64,000 bases of DNA from Methylobacterium sp. Leaf108 (lineage in GTDB: Bacteria; Pseudomonadota; Alphaproteobacteria; Rhizobiales; Beijerinckiaceae). Made by a program: the position numbers and the translations under genes. Positions within the stretch are counted from its first letter, which is position 1; every line of letters starts with the position of its first letter. A model generated the notes under the pieces. The model was not told the DNA's origin. It saw only the letters and a list, made by a program, of their open reading frames with translations, and made no database searches. Shown one piece after another: positions 36,741 to 44,372 of the stretch. The stretch covers positions 196 through 64,195 of the forward strand of contig NZ_LMND01000033.1 in the NCBI RefSeq assembly GCF_001423265.1, read 5' to 3'.

Positions 36741-37610
36741 TCAGCTTTCGCTGCGGCGAGGGCGAATCATCCCCTCCTGCGCCACCGACGCCACGAGCCG
36801 GCCGTCCTGCGTGTAGATCAGCCCCCGCGCGAAACCGCGCGCACCGCCCGCACTCGGGCTGTCCTGCGCATAGAGCAGCCACTCGTCGGCGCGGAACGGC
36901 TGGTGGAACCACAGGGCATGGTCGAGGGAGGCCGACTGGATGGCCCCGTCGAACACGGTCTGGCCGTGGGCGATCAGGGTGGCGTCCAGCAGCGTCATGT
37001 CGGAGGCGTAGGCCAGCACCGCCTGATGGATCGCCGGATCGTCGGGCAGGGGCGCCGCGGCGCGCAGCCAGACGTGGAAGCGCGGCTCGCGCGGTTCGCG
37101 CCGAAGATAGCGCTCGATCTCCACCGGCCGCAGCTCGATCGGGCGCTCGCGTCCGAAATAGGCGAGGACGGGGCTCGGCATGCCCCCTCCCCCCTTGGCG
37201 GCGACCTCGCGGGAATCGGGCAGGCCCTCCGGGCCGGGCACGTCCGGCATCGGCAACTGGTGGACGACGCCGGTCTCCGGGTCGTGGTAGGACACCGACA
37301 TCGCGAAGATCGCCCGGCCGTGCTGCCTGGCCACGACCCGCCGGGTGGTGAAGCTGCGCCCGTCGCGGATGCGCTCGACCTCGTAGAGGATCGGCTCCTT
37401 CGGGTCGCCGCCGAGCAGGAAGTAGGCGTGCAGCGAGTGGGGCGGACGCGTCGCAGGCACGGTCCGGGTCGCCGCCACGAGGGCCTGGGCCACCACTTGG
37501 CCCCCGAACACCCGGGGCCAGCCGACGGTCGGGCTGATCCCGCGATAGGCATCCTCGGCGATCGCGTCGAGATCGAGGACGTGGAGGAGTTCGGTGACGA
37601 TACCAGTCAT
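36741..37610 (-). CDS. tesB: Acyl-CoA thioesterase II (TesB)
   Basis: 289 residues with two hotdog domains. Conserved blocks: VFGGQVVAQALVAA near the N-terminus, RDGRSFTTRRVVARQHGRAIF, and the C-terminal SLDHALWFHQPFRADEWLLY and GARGFARGLIYTQDGRLVASVAQEG, containing the catalytic Asp/Thr/Gln triad of TesB. It hydrolyses medium to long acyl-CoAs. The ATG at 37610 is used; the frame extends further but into low-complexity sequence that overlaps the divergent monooxygenase promoter. It is upstream of glnK on the same strand but with a 290-bp gap, so not obviously one operon. Confidence 0.93.
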   Translation of the reverse strand: MTGIVTELLHVLDLDAIAEDAYRGISPTVGWPRVFGGQVVAQALVAATRTVPATRPPHSLHAYFLLGGDPKEPILYEVERIRDGRSFTTRRVVARQHGRAIFAMSVSYHDPETGVVHQLPMPDVPGPEGLPDSREVAAKGGGGMPSPVLAYFGRERPIELRPVEIERYLRREPREPRFHVWLRAAAPLPDDPAIHQAVLAYASDMTLLDATLIAHGQTVFDGAIQSASLDHALWFHQPFRADEWLLYAQDSPSAGGARGFARGLIYTQDGRLVASVAQEGMIRPRRSES

Positions 37611-37771
37611 GCGGCCGGGCTGCCCTTCATGCGGTCGCGATCCCGTGGGAAGGTGATCCGGACCGATGGCCGCGTTGCGGCCGTTGGACGGGGGACATAG
37701 CAGTCCCGGTGCCGCGATCCAGACGGTTCGCGACACCGATGCAGGATGGGACGCAGGAAGGAATGAGCGGA

Positions 37772-39049
37772 ATGGACGGCGTGACGACGGACCCGGCCGA
37801 GAGACGCCTGCCGCGACGGACCATCCTCGTGGCCGGCGCGGGCATCCCCGGCCTCGTCCTGGCGCTGGCCCTCAAGCAGGCGCACGGCGAAGCCCTCGAC
37901 GTCCTCGTCTGCGATCCCGCCCTGCCGGCGGGAGCCCACCGCCATCGCGGGCGCGCCTACGCCGTCGCCAGCGCGGGAAGGCGCCTGCTGACGCGCCTCG
38001 GGCTCTGGTCCGGGATCGCGGGTGCGGCCGAGCCGATCCGCGACATGACGATCAGCGACAGCCGCCTGTCCGACCCCGTGCGTCCGGTGTTCCTCACTTT
38101 CGCGCAGGATGCGGATGCGGGCGAGACCGCACCCTTCGCGCACATGGTCGAGGCCGAGCCCCTGGTGGCGGCGCTGCTCTCGGCTTGCGCCGCCGCCGGT
38201 GTCCGCCTCGAGGCCTCCGGCGTGGTGGAGGCGGTCCCGGCCGGGGGCGCCCTGTCGGTGCGGCGCGACGACGGCAGCGTCGTCGCCGCGTGCCTGGTGG
38301 TGGCGGCCGACGGTGCCCGCTCGCGCCTGCGCGAGGCTGCCAAGATCGGCTGGGTCGGCTGGTCGTACCCGCAGGTGGGGATCGTCGCCACGGTGGGGCA
38401 CGAGCGCCCGCACCACGGCCGGGCGATCGAGCATTTCCTGCCGAGCGGCCCCTTCGCGATCCTGCCCCTCGTGGACGGTGGATCCCTCGGGCACCGCTCC
38501 TCCATCGTCTGGACGGAGCGGAGCGCGGATGCCACCGCTCTCCTGGGCGGCACGGACGAGGACACCCTGGACGAGGTCGAGCGTCGTTTTGGCGCCGGTC
38601 TCGGACGGATCGCGCTGGAAGGAGCGCCGCGCCCCTACCCCCTCGCCTTCGGCATCGCGCGGGCGTTCCAGGCGGAGCGGCTGGCGCTCCTGGGCGACGC
38701 CGCCCACGTCATCCACCCGATCGCCGGCCAGGGCCTCAACCTCGGCCTCGCCGATGTCGCCGCCCTCGCCGAGGCGGTCACCGACGCCCTGCGGCTCGGC
38801 ATGGACCCCGGCGGGCGCGACGTACTGCTGGCCTACGAGCGCAGCCGCCGGTTCGACACGCTCGCCATGGCGACCGCCACCGATGGGCTCAACCGTCTGT
38901 TCTCCAACGACATCCTGCCGCTGCGTCTCCTGCGCGACCTCGGCCTCGGCCTCGTCGACAGGCTGCCCCGCCTCAAGCGCCGGTTCATCGGCCAGGCGTC
39001 GGGCGAGGGCAAGGCCCTGCCGCGGCTCCTGCGCGGCGAGCCGCTCTGA
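37772..39049 (+). CDS. FAD-dependent monooxygenase, UbiH/UbiF family
   Basis: 425 residues. FAD motifs: ILVAGAGIPGLVLALALKQ (GxGxxG), VVAADGARSRLREAA, and GDAAHVIHPIAGQGLNLGLADVAAL, the last being the UbiH/COQ6 signature. The enzyme probably hydroxylates a ring in ubiquinone biosynthesis; which position is not decidable. Start: AGGAAGGA at 37755-37762 abuts an ATG at 37763 and has proper 9-base spacing to the ATG at 37772, so 37772 was chosen; either gives the same protein core. It is convergent with ppa across a 13-bp terminator hairpin. Confidence 0.9.
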   Translation: MDGVTTDPAERRLPRRTILVAGAGIPGLVLALALKQAHGEALDVLVCDPALPAGAHRHRGRAYAVASAGRRLLTRLGLWSGIAGAAEPIRDMTISDSRLSDPVRPVFLTFAQDADAGETAPFAHMVEAEPLVAALLSACAAAGVRLEASGVVEAVPAGGALSVRRDDGSVVAACLVVAADGARSRLREAAKIGWVGWSYPQVGIVATVGHERPHHGRAIEHFLPSGPFAILPLVDGGSLGHRSSIVWTERSADATALLGGTDEDTLDEVERRFGAGLGRIALEGAPRPYPLAFGIARAFQAERLALLGDAAHVIHPIAGQGLNLGLADVAALAEAVTDALRLGMDPGGRDVLLAYERSRRFDTLAMATATDGLNRLFSNDILPLRLLRDLGLGLVDRLPRLKRRFIGQASGEGKALPRLLRGEPL

Positions 39050-39051
39050 AC

Positions 39052-39082
39052 CCCGCATCCGGCCGGTGAGGCCGGATGCGGG
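39052..39082. terminator. 13-bp perfect hairpin between convergent genes
   Basis: CCCGCATCCGGCC and GGCCGGATGCGGG around GGTGA, starting 2 bp after the monooxygenase stop and 22 bp from the ppa stop. Symmetric, so it can end both transcripts, but neither side has a T-tract. Confidence 0.6.
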
Positions 39083-39104
39083 CCTGTGCCCGCTCCGGGC
39101 GGCC

Positions 39105-39641
39105 TCAGGCCTTGCGGGCCTTCTCCCGCTCGATGCCCTCGAGGATGAGGCGGTGGGCCTCCGCTTTGTCGCCCCAGCGCAGGATCTTGACCCACTTGCC
39201 GGGCTCCAGGTCCTTGTAGTGCTCGAAGAAGTGCTGGATCTGGTGGATCGTGATGTCGGGCAGGTCGGTATAGTTCTCGATGCGGTCGTAGCGCATGGTG
39301 AGGTTGCGCGAGGGCACCGCGATGATCTTCTCGTCCTCGCCGGCATTGTCCTCCATCACGAGGACGCCCACGGGGCGCACGCTGATGATGGCGCCCGGCG
39401 CGATGGCGCGGGTGTTGGCCACGAGCACGTCGCAGGGGTCGCCGTCGCCCGACAGGGTGTGGGGGATGAAGCCGTAGTTCCCCGGGTAGTGCATGGCGGT
39501 GTAGAGGAAGCGGTCCACCACCAGGGCGCCGGCCTCCTTGTCCATCTCGTACTTGATGGGCTCGCCGCCGATCGGCACTTCGATGATCACGTTGACGTCG
39601 TGGGGCGGGTTCTTTCCGATCGAGACGGCGTCGATGATCAT
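39105..39641 (-). CDS. ppa: Inorganic pyrophosphatase
   Basis: 178-residue soluble family I pyrophosphatase, which hydrolyses pyrophosphate to drive biosynthesis. Typical blocks: NVIIEVPIGGEPIKYEMDKE, DRFLYTAMHYPGNYGFIPHT, GDGDPCDVLV with the three metal-binding acids, GVLVMEDNAGEDEKIIAVP, and IQHFFEHYKDLEPGKWVK. Length and sequence are standard, and the start ATG at 39641 follows a ribosome site (GAGATAACG). Convergent with the UbiH-type gene. Confidence 0.97.
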   Translation of the reverse strand: MIIDAVSIGKNPPHDVNVIIEVPIGGEPIKYEMDKEAGALVVDRFLYTAMHYPGNYGFIPHTLSGDGDPCDVLVANTRAIAPGAIISVRPVGVLVMEDNAGEDEKIIAVPSRNLTMRYDRIENYTDLPDITIHQIQHFFEHYKDLEPGKWVKILRWGDKAEAHRLILEGIEREKARKA

Positions 39642-39772
39642 GGTTCGTTATCTCCCGGGCATCGAGGGCCTGTGGCCCCGTTGCCCGTGTCTTTAAGGCG
39701 CCCGCGCCGCGAAGCAAAATCGTCCGCGGCGGTTTCCGGTGACAATCCGGGCGTTTCGACCGGAGCGAAGGG

Positions 39773-40087
39773 TCAGGCGCCCGGCTTGCGCCAGCGCGCG
39801 GCCAGGCGCTCCCAGGTCCGCTCGATCCAGCGGGCGGAGCGTTCGAGGGGCACCTTGAGGCCCGGGACGTCCTGGCTGATGAGGGCGAGGCCCACGGGCA
39901 GCATCCACAGCCCGAGGACCGGCAGGATCGAGAACACGCCGCCGAGCATGAACAGCGCCGCCGCGACGATCCGCACCGGACGCCGTGACGGCTCGCGCAG
40001 CCAGTCGAGGCCGGCGCGCAGGCGATCCGGCAGCTTCGCGCTCAACCGGTCGACGCGGGAATCCCAATCGGCGGCCGTGACGTCCAT
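39773..40087 (-). CDS. Small conserved membrane protein
   Basis: 104 residues: an amphipathic N-terminus (SRVDRLSAKLPDRLRAGLDWL), one hydrophobic hairpin (IVAAALFMLGGVFSILPVLGLWMLPVGLALIS) likely spanning the membrane twice, the motif QDVPGLKVPLERSARWIERTWERL, and a basic tail. Similar short proteins occur in rhizobia without known function. ATG at 40087. It sits between ppa and a GNAT gene on the same strand, with gaps of 131 and 76 bp. Confidence 0.6.
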   Translation of the reverse strand: MDVTAADWDSRVDRLSAKLPDRLRAGLDWLREPSRRPVRIVAAALFMLGGVFSILPVLGLWMLPVGLALISQDVPGLKVPLERSARWIERTWERLAARWRKPGA

Positions 40088-40163
40088 GGTCGTTCGCTCC
40101 TCGGGCGACCGCGACGGGATGGCGGCCCCTTACGGACGTGAACGAACGAACGCGCGTCGGCGT

Positions 40164-40670
40164 TCAACCGAACCGATAGCCGACCTTGGGCAGGAGCGCG
40201 CCGGCCAGCCGTTCCACCGACTGCCCGACCACGATCCCGCCCTGGCCGACGTAGAACGCCAGGGCCCGCTCGTTGTCCGCCAGCGACCACACGCCCACCC
40301 GGCCCATGCCGCGGTCGGCCAGGTCGTTGCGGATCGCCCGGAACAGGCGCCGGCCGAGGCCGAGGCCCTGGTAGGCGGGGGTGATGTAGATCTCGTCGAC
40401 CTCGCCGGCCGTGCGCAGGATGCTGCCGCGGGTCCGGCCGTAGCTGGCGTATCCGACGATGGTGTCGGCCGCCTCCACCACCACGAGCGGGCGGCCGCGC
40501 CGGGCGGCGGCGCACCACCAGGCCGGGCCGCGCCGGGCGATCATCTGCTCCAGGCAGATGCCGGGGATGATGCCGCGGTAGGCCTCGCGCCAGGTCTCGT
40601 CGAACACGTCGGAGAGACGATCCGCGTCCTCGGTGCGGGCCCGGCGGATGCTGATCGTGCTCGTGCTCAT
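40164..40670 (-). CDS. GNAT family N-acetyltransferase
   Basis: 168 residues. The acetyl-CoA binding motif A is EVDEIYITPAYQGLGLGRRLFRAI (Q/R-x-x-G-x-G/A), preceded by IVGYASYGRTRGS and followed by VWSLADNERALAFYVGQGG, standard GNAT landmarks. Substrate is unknown. The open frame extends upstream through 61 residues of repeat-containing sequence; ATG at 40670 (MSTSTISIRRARTEDAD) is the proper N-terminus. It is divergent from a phosphatase across a 257-bp gap with tandem repeats. Confidence 0.88.
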   Translation of the reverse strand: MSTSTISIRRARTEDADRLSDVFDETWREAYRGIIPGICLEQMIARRGPAWWCAAARRGRPLVVVEAADTIVGYASYGRTRGSILRTAGEVDEIYITPAYQGLGLGRRLFRAIRNDLADRGMGRVGVWSLADNERALAFYVGQGGIVVGQSVERLAGALLPKVGYRFG

Positions 40671-40784
40671 GACGTGTCCCCGCGGCGGATGGGAAGAGCG
40701 AACCGGCATCGAAGACCACGATGTCGGCAAAGACAAGGCCGGTCGCGCAAGGCAAGCCCGATGCCGGACGCGCAGCACGCGCCC

Positions 40785-40835
40785 GGTCCGACGTGGCGCC
40801 AGGTCCGACGTAGCGCCCGGTCCGACATGGCGCCC
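40785..40835. repeat. Three 17-bp tandem repeats in a divergent promoter region
   Basis: Units 40785-40801, 40802-40818 and 40819-40835, consensus GGTCCGACGTGGCGCCC, with one or two differences each. They lie between the divergent GNAT and phosphatase genes, about 95-140 bp from either start; could be slippage products or a regulator's phased binding sites (17 bp is not a helical multiple). Confidence 0.8.
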
Positions 40836-40927
40836 GTCCCCGATGCCGGCCACGTTGCCGCCCCGTTGGCCGACTGGTAGAGCCGGACGGATCGTCCCTC
40901 GAAGACCCCGGCTGGCCCCTCCCCCTC

Positions 40928-41653
40928 GTGTTCAAGCGCTTCCTGAAGCCAGAGACCCGCTATGCCCGGCGCATGGCGCGCATCGCCCGGTTCGAGCGGC
41001 CGATCGCAGGCCCGGTCTCGCGGGCCAAGGCCTGGGCCAACATGCTGCTGGTGGATCACGGCATCTTCAGGCTGGCCTACCTCAACCGTCACAGGCTCGG
41101 GCAAGGCAAGATCTGGCGCTCGGCGCAGCCGACCCCGCACCAGCTCGCCTGGTTCCGCCGCCAGGGCGTGAAGACCGTGGTCTCCCTGCGCGGTGGCCGC
41201 GAGCACGGCTCGTGGCCGCTGCAGCGGGAGGCCTGCGAGCGCGAGGGGCTGGTGCTGGTGGAATTCGTGCTGCGCTCGCGCGAGGCGCCCTCCCGCGAGA
41301 CGATCCTGGCCGCCAAGGCCTTCTTCGACGGTATCGCCTATCCGGCGGTCATGCACTGCAAGTCCGGCGCGGACCGGGCCGGCCTCGGCTCGGTGCTCTA
41401 CCTCATCCTGCACGAGGGCCGGCCGGTGGCCGAGGCGATGGGCCAGCTCTCGGCCCGCTACGGCCACTTCCGCTTCGCCAAGACCGGCATCCTCGACGCC
41501 TTCTTCGACCTCTACCGGCGCGAGGGCGAGGCGAAGGGGATGGATTTCCTGACCTGGGTCGAGACTACATACGACCCGGAACGGCTCACGCGCGAGTTCC
41601 GGGCCGGGTTCTGGTCGGACCTCCTGGTCGACCGGGTGCTCAAGCGCGAATAG
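40928..41653 (+). CDS. Dual-specificity/tyrosine phosphatase-like protein
   Basis: 241 residues. The P-loop is VMHCKSGADRAGLGS, matching HCx5R of cysteine phosphatases, and a candidate general-acid region precedes it (EFVLRSREAPS). The N-terminus (HGIFRLAYLNRHRLGQGKIWRSAQPTP) matches the bacterial branch of fused DSP-PTPase proteins. Such enzymes dephosphorylate tyrosine, lipid or sugar phosphates; substrate unknown. Starts with GTG at 40928, behind CCCCTCGT without a good ribosome site. Convergent with pheA, whose stop is 2 bp away. Confidence 0.85.
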   Translation: MFKRFLKPETRYARRMARIARFERPIAGPVSRAKAWANMLLVDHGIFRLAYLNRHRLGQGKIWRSAQPTPHQLAWFRRQGVKTVVSLRGGREHGSWPLQREACEREGLVLVEFVLRSREAPSRETILAAKAFFDGIAYPAVMHCKSGADRAGLGSVLYLILHEGRPVAEAMGQLSARYGHFRFAKTGILDAFFDLYRREGEAKGMDFLTWVETTYDPERLTREFRAGFWSDLLVDRVLKRE

Positions 41654-41655
41654 GC

Positions 41656-42510
41656 CTATTCGGCCGCCACCCGCGACGCCTCGCGGAACGGATGCGCCGG
41701 ATACGTCCCGATGATGCGCAGTTCCCGCGAAAAGTAGCCGAGCTCCTCCAGCGCCCTGGCGAGGCCGGCGTCGTCGGGCCGGCCGTCGACCTCGGCATAG
41801 AATTGCGTCGCCGAGAACTGGCCCTCGACCATGTAGCTCTCGAGCTTCGACATGTTGACGCCGTTGGTGGCAAAGCCCCCCAGCGCCTTGTAGAGCGCGG
41901 CCGGCAGGTTGCGCACCCGGAACACGAAGCTCGTCACCGCGGCGACATCCGCCGCCGGCGCCTCCGGCTCCGGCGCGAACACCACGAACCGGGTGGTGTT
42001 GTGGCTCTCGTCCTCGACGTCGCGCGCCAGGATGTCGAGGCCGTAGACCTCCGCCGCCAGCGCCGGCGCCAGGGCGGCGCGGCTCGGGTCGCGCGCCTCC
42101 ATCACCTCGCGGGCGGCACCCGCTGTGTCGCCTGCCACCACCGCCTTGAGCCCGAGCCGGCGGATCAGGCGCCGGCACTGGCCCAGCGCGTGGACGTGGC
42201 TGTGGACGCTGGTGAGCGCCGACACCGGCGTGCCGGGCAGCGCCATCAGCTGGAAGTGGATCGGCAGAAAGTGCTCGGCCACGATGTGGAGCGGCGAGGT
42301 CGGGATCAGGTGGTGGATGTCGGCGACCCGGCCGGCGATCGAGTTCTCGATCGGGATCATCGCCCGGTCCGCCCGCCCCTCGATCACCGCCGCGAAGGCG
42401 TCCTCGAAGCTCGGGCACGGCAGCGGCGTCCAGTCCGGATAGGCCTGCGAGCAGATGATGTGCGAGTTGGCGCCGGGCTCGCCCTGGTAGGAGATCGTCG
42501 TCTGGGTCAT
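41656..42510 (-). CDS. pheA: Prephenate dehydratase
   Basis: 284 residues, converting prephenate to phenylpyruvate for phenylalanine synthesis. The catalytic domain has YQGEPGANSHIICSQAYPDW, IPIENSIAGRVADIHHLI and the essential Thr in NTTRFVVF; residues about 200-275 are an ACT regulatory domain (SFVFRVRNLPAALYKALGGF, then NMSKLESYM), which binds phenylalanine for feedback inhibition. No chorismate mutase domain. ATG at 42510. kdsB lies 5 bp upstream on the same strand, and cycM beyond it divergently, the usual rhizobial order. Confidence 0.96.
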   Translation of the reverse strand: MTQTTISYQGEPGANSHIICSQAYPDWTPLPCPSFEDAFAAVIEGRADRAMIPIENSIAGRVADIHHLIPTSPLHIVAEHFLPIHFQLMALPGTPVSALTSVHSHVHALGQCRRLIRRLGLKAVVAGDTAGAAREVMEARDPSRAALAPALAAEVYGLDILARDVEDESHNTTRFVVFAPEPEAPAADVAAVTSFVFRVRNLPAALYKALGGFATNGVNMSKLESYMVEGQFSATQFYAEVDGRPDDAGLARALEELGYFSRELRIIGTYPAHPFREASRVAAE

Positions 42511-42515
42511 GCGGC

Positions 42516-43259
42516 TCAGTTCAGGCGGCGGGCGGTGAGGAGCGCGCGGGCGCGCTCCAGGTCGGCGGGGGTGTCGACGCCCAGGGGCAGGTCCTCGACG
42601 ACGACGGCGTCGATGCGCATGCCCGCCTCGAGGGCGCGCAACTGCTCGAGTTTCTCGCGCTGCTCCAGTTCGCCCGGCGGCAGCGCCATGAAGCGCCGCA
42701 GCGCCTTGCGGCGGTAGGCGTAGAGGCCGATGTGGTGGAACAGCGGCCCGTCGCCCCAGGGCGCCTGGGCCCTGGTGAAGTAGAGCGCGCGCAGGCGGTT
42801 GGGCCCGACGCTGTGGCCGATGAGCTTGACCACGTTCGGGTCGCGCGCCTCCTCGTCGCGGGTGATGACCGCGCAGAGGGTGGCGATGTCGACCGTGCGG
42901 TCGGCCAACGGCGTGATCGCCGCGCCGATCACCGCCGGGTCGATGGTCGGCAGGTCGCCCTGCACGTTGACGACCACGTCGTGGTTGCCCTCGGGGTCGA
43001 TGATCTCCAGGGCCTCCGCCAGCCTGTCGGAGCCGGAGGGGTGGTCCGCCGCGGTGAGCACCGCGAGCCCGCCGGCCGCCTCGATCACCGCGACGATCTC
43101 CTCGGCGTCGGTGGCCACCACCACCGGACCGATCCCCGCCTCCACCGCCCGGCGCCAGACGTGGAGGATCATCGGCTCGCCGGCGATGTCGGCGAGCGGC
43201 TTGTTCGGCAGGCGGGTGGCCGCCAGACGGGCGGGGATCAGGACGAGGGGATCCGACAT
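42516..43259 (-). CDS. kdsB: 3-deoxy-manno-octulosonate cytidylyltransferase
   Basis: 247 residues, activates Kdo to CMP-Kdo for lipopolysaccharide inner core. N-terminal nucleotide loop LIPARLAATRLPNKPLADI, VVVNVQGDLPTIDPAVI (Mg-binding Asp), HIGLYAYRRKALRRF, and the C-terminal GVDTPADLERARALL are diagnostic. pheA follows after 5 bp, so the two are surely co-transcribed despite unrelated pathways. ATG at 43259. Upstream is a 363-bp region with a tandem repeat, divergent to cycM. Confidence 0.97.
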   Translation of the reverse strand: MSDPLVLIPARLAATRLPNKPLADIAGEPMILHVWRRAVEAGIGPVVVATDAEEIVAVIEAAGGLAVLTAADHPSGSDRLAEALEIIDPEGNHDVVVNVQGDLPTIDPAVIGAAITPLADRTVDIATLCAVITRDEEARDPNVVKLIGHSVGPNRLRALYFTRAQAPWGDGPLFHHIGLYAYRRKALRRFMALPPGELEQREKLEQLRALEAGMRIDAVVVEDLPLGVDTPADLERARALLTARRLN

Positions 43260-43622
43260 CGATGCCCAAAAAACCCTGCGTGGCGCGGCGGCCCGCCGCG
43301 GATCGGCGACCTTCGCGGCCGACCGGTCGAAGGCGAAGCGGCGGCCCGCGCCGCGTGCTTACCAGGGGGGTCGGCACTTGTCATGGCCGGGACTCTTGTC
43401 AGGGCCGGGACTCTTCCAAGCCGGGACCGCAGCGGTTTCCGGCGCTTCCTCCGTCCCGTCCCGGCAAAGCGGCGACTGCGACGCCGAGGAATTTCGATCC
43501 GGCATTGTCAAGATCGACCCCGAGCGGCTAAGCACCCTCAACCCTTTTTAAAAGTCCGGCGTGCAACGACCGCCGGACGTGCCCGCGCGCCATCGCGGCT
43601 GGTCGCACCGGAGTTGTCGAGA
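43260..43622. other. Divergent region between kdsB and cycM
   Basis: 363 bp with promoters in both directions. It holds an 18-bp tandem array (43377-43428, listed separately). The stretch from 43535 (CACCCTCAACCCTTTTTAAAAG) is AT-richer and is the likely cycM promoter zone. No gene was recognised in it. Confidence 0.5.
43377..43428. repeat. 18-bp tandem array, 2.9 copies
   Basis: Units 43377-43394 and 43395-43412 differ at one base (CTTGTCAGGGCCGGGACT); a third, shorter and diverged copy runs to 43428. Lies in the kdsB-cycM divergent promoter region. Confidence 0.75.
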
Positions 43623-44171
43623 ATGGACTCGTTCGAGCTGAACAAGGTTGCTGGCGCGGTGCTCGGCACCCTCCTGTTCGCCATGGGTTCGGGGTTCGTG
43701 GCCGAGCTGATCTACAGTTCCAAGCCCGCCGGCGGTGCGGGTTACGCCCTGCCCGAGCCCGTCGCCGCCACTGGCGCCCCGGCGGCGGCGGCCAAGGTGG
43801 AGCCGATCGCGGTCCGCCTGGCCAGCGCCAGCGCCGAGAAGGGCCAGGCCGGCAGCAAGGCCTGCCAGGCCTGCCACAGCTTCGACAAGGCCAGCGCCAA
43901 CAAGGTCGGCCCCGGCCTCTGGGAGGTGGTCGAGCGCAAGCTCGGTTCGCACGCCGGCTTCGAGTACTCGGCGGGCCTGAAGGAGAAGGGCGGCGTCTGG
44001 GACTACGCGCAGCTCGACGGCTTCCTCGAGAACCCGAAGGGGTACATCAAGGGGACCAAGATGGCCTACGCCGGCATCTCCTCGCCGCAGGAGCGGGCCA
44101 ACGTCATCGCCTACCTGCGTACCCTCGCCGAGAGCCCCAAGCCGCTTCCGGCCGCCGAAGCCAAGCCCTGA
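43623..44171 (+). CDS. cycM: Membrane-anchored c-type cytochrome (CycM-like)
   Basis: 182 residues: one N-terminal membrane anchor (VAGAVLGTLLFAMGSGFVAELIY), an Ala/Pro-rich linker, then a class I cytochrome c with haem site CQACH (about residue 80-84) and axial Met in GTKMAYAG. It resembles rhizobial CycM (cytochrome c552), which shuttles electrons between the bc1 complex and cytochrome oxidase. ATG at 43623 just follows a weak AG-rich segment. Position beside kdsB and pheA matches other Rhizobiales. Confidence 0.92.
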   Translation: MDSFELNKVAGAVLGTLLFAMGSGFVAELIYSSKPAGGAGYALPEPVAATGAPAAAAKVEPIAVRLASASAEKGQAGSKACQACHSFDKASANKVGPGLWEVVERKLGSHAGFEYSAGLKEKGGVWDYAQLDGFLENPKGYIKGTKMAYAGISSPQERANVIAYLRTLAESPKPLPAAEAKP

Positions 44172-44372
44172 TCGCAAGCCCCGATCGCGCGACGGTCGGG
44201 CGGACCGGGCTGGGCCGGCGCCGGCCGGATTTCTCCACCTCCGCGAGCGCGCGGCGCGGGACCGATGGACCCCGACGGGGCGCGACCGGGTAGCGCGTTG
44301 ACCGTCCGGTGATCCGGCCTAGCTTGCATCCGGGCAGCGGTGGGTCATGCTGCCCGCGGGAGCGTCAAGAAC
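44172..44372. other. Gap before the carotenoid triad
   Basis: 201 bp between cycM and the desaturase-like gene. GC-rich; holds a GGCCGGCGCCGGCC palindrome near 44212 and presumably the triad's promoter. No gene was recognised. Confidence 0.35.
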
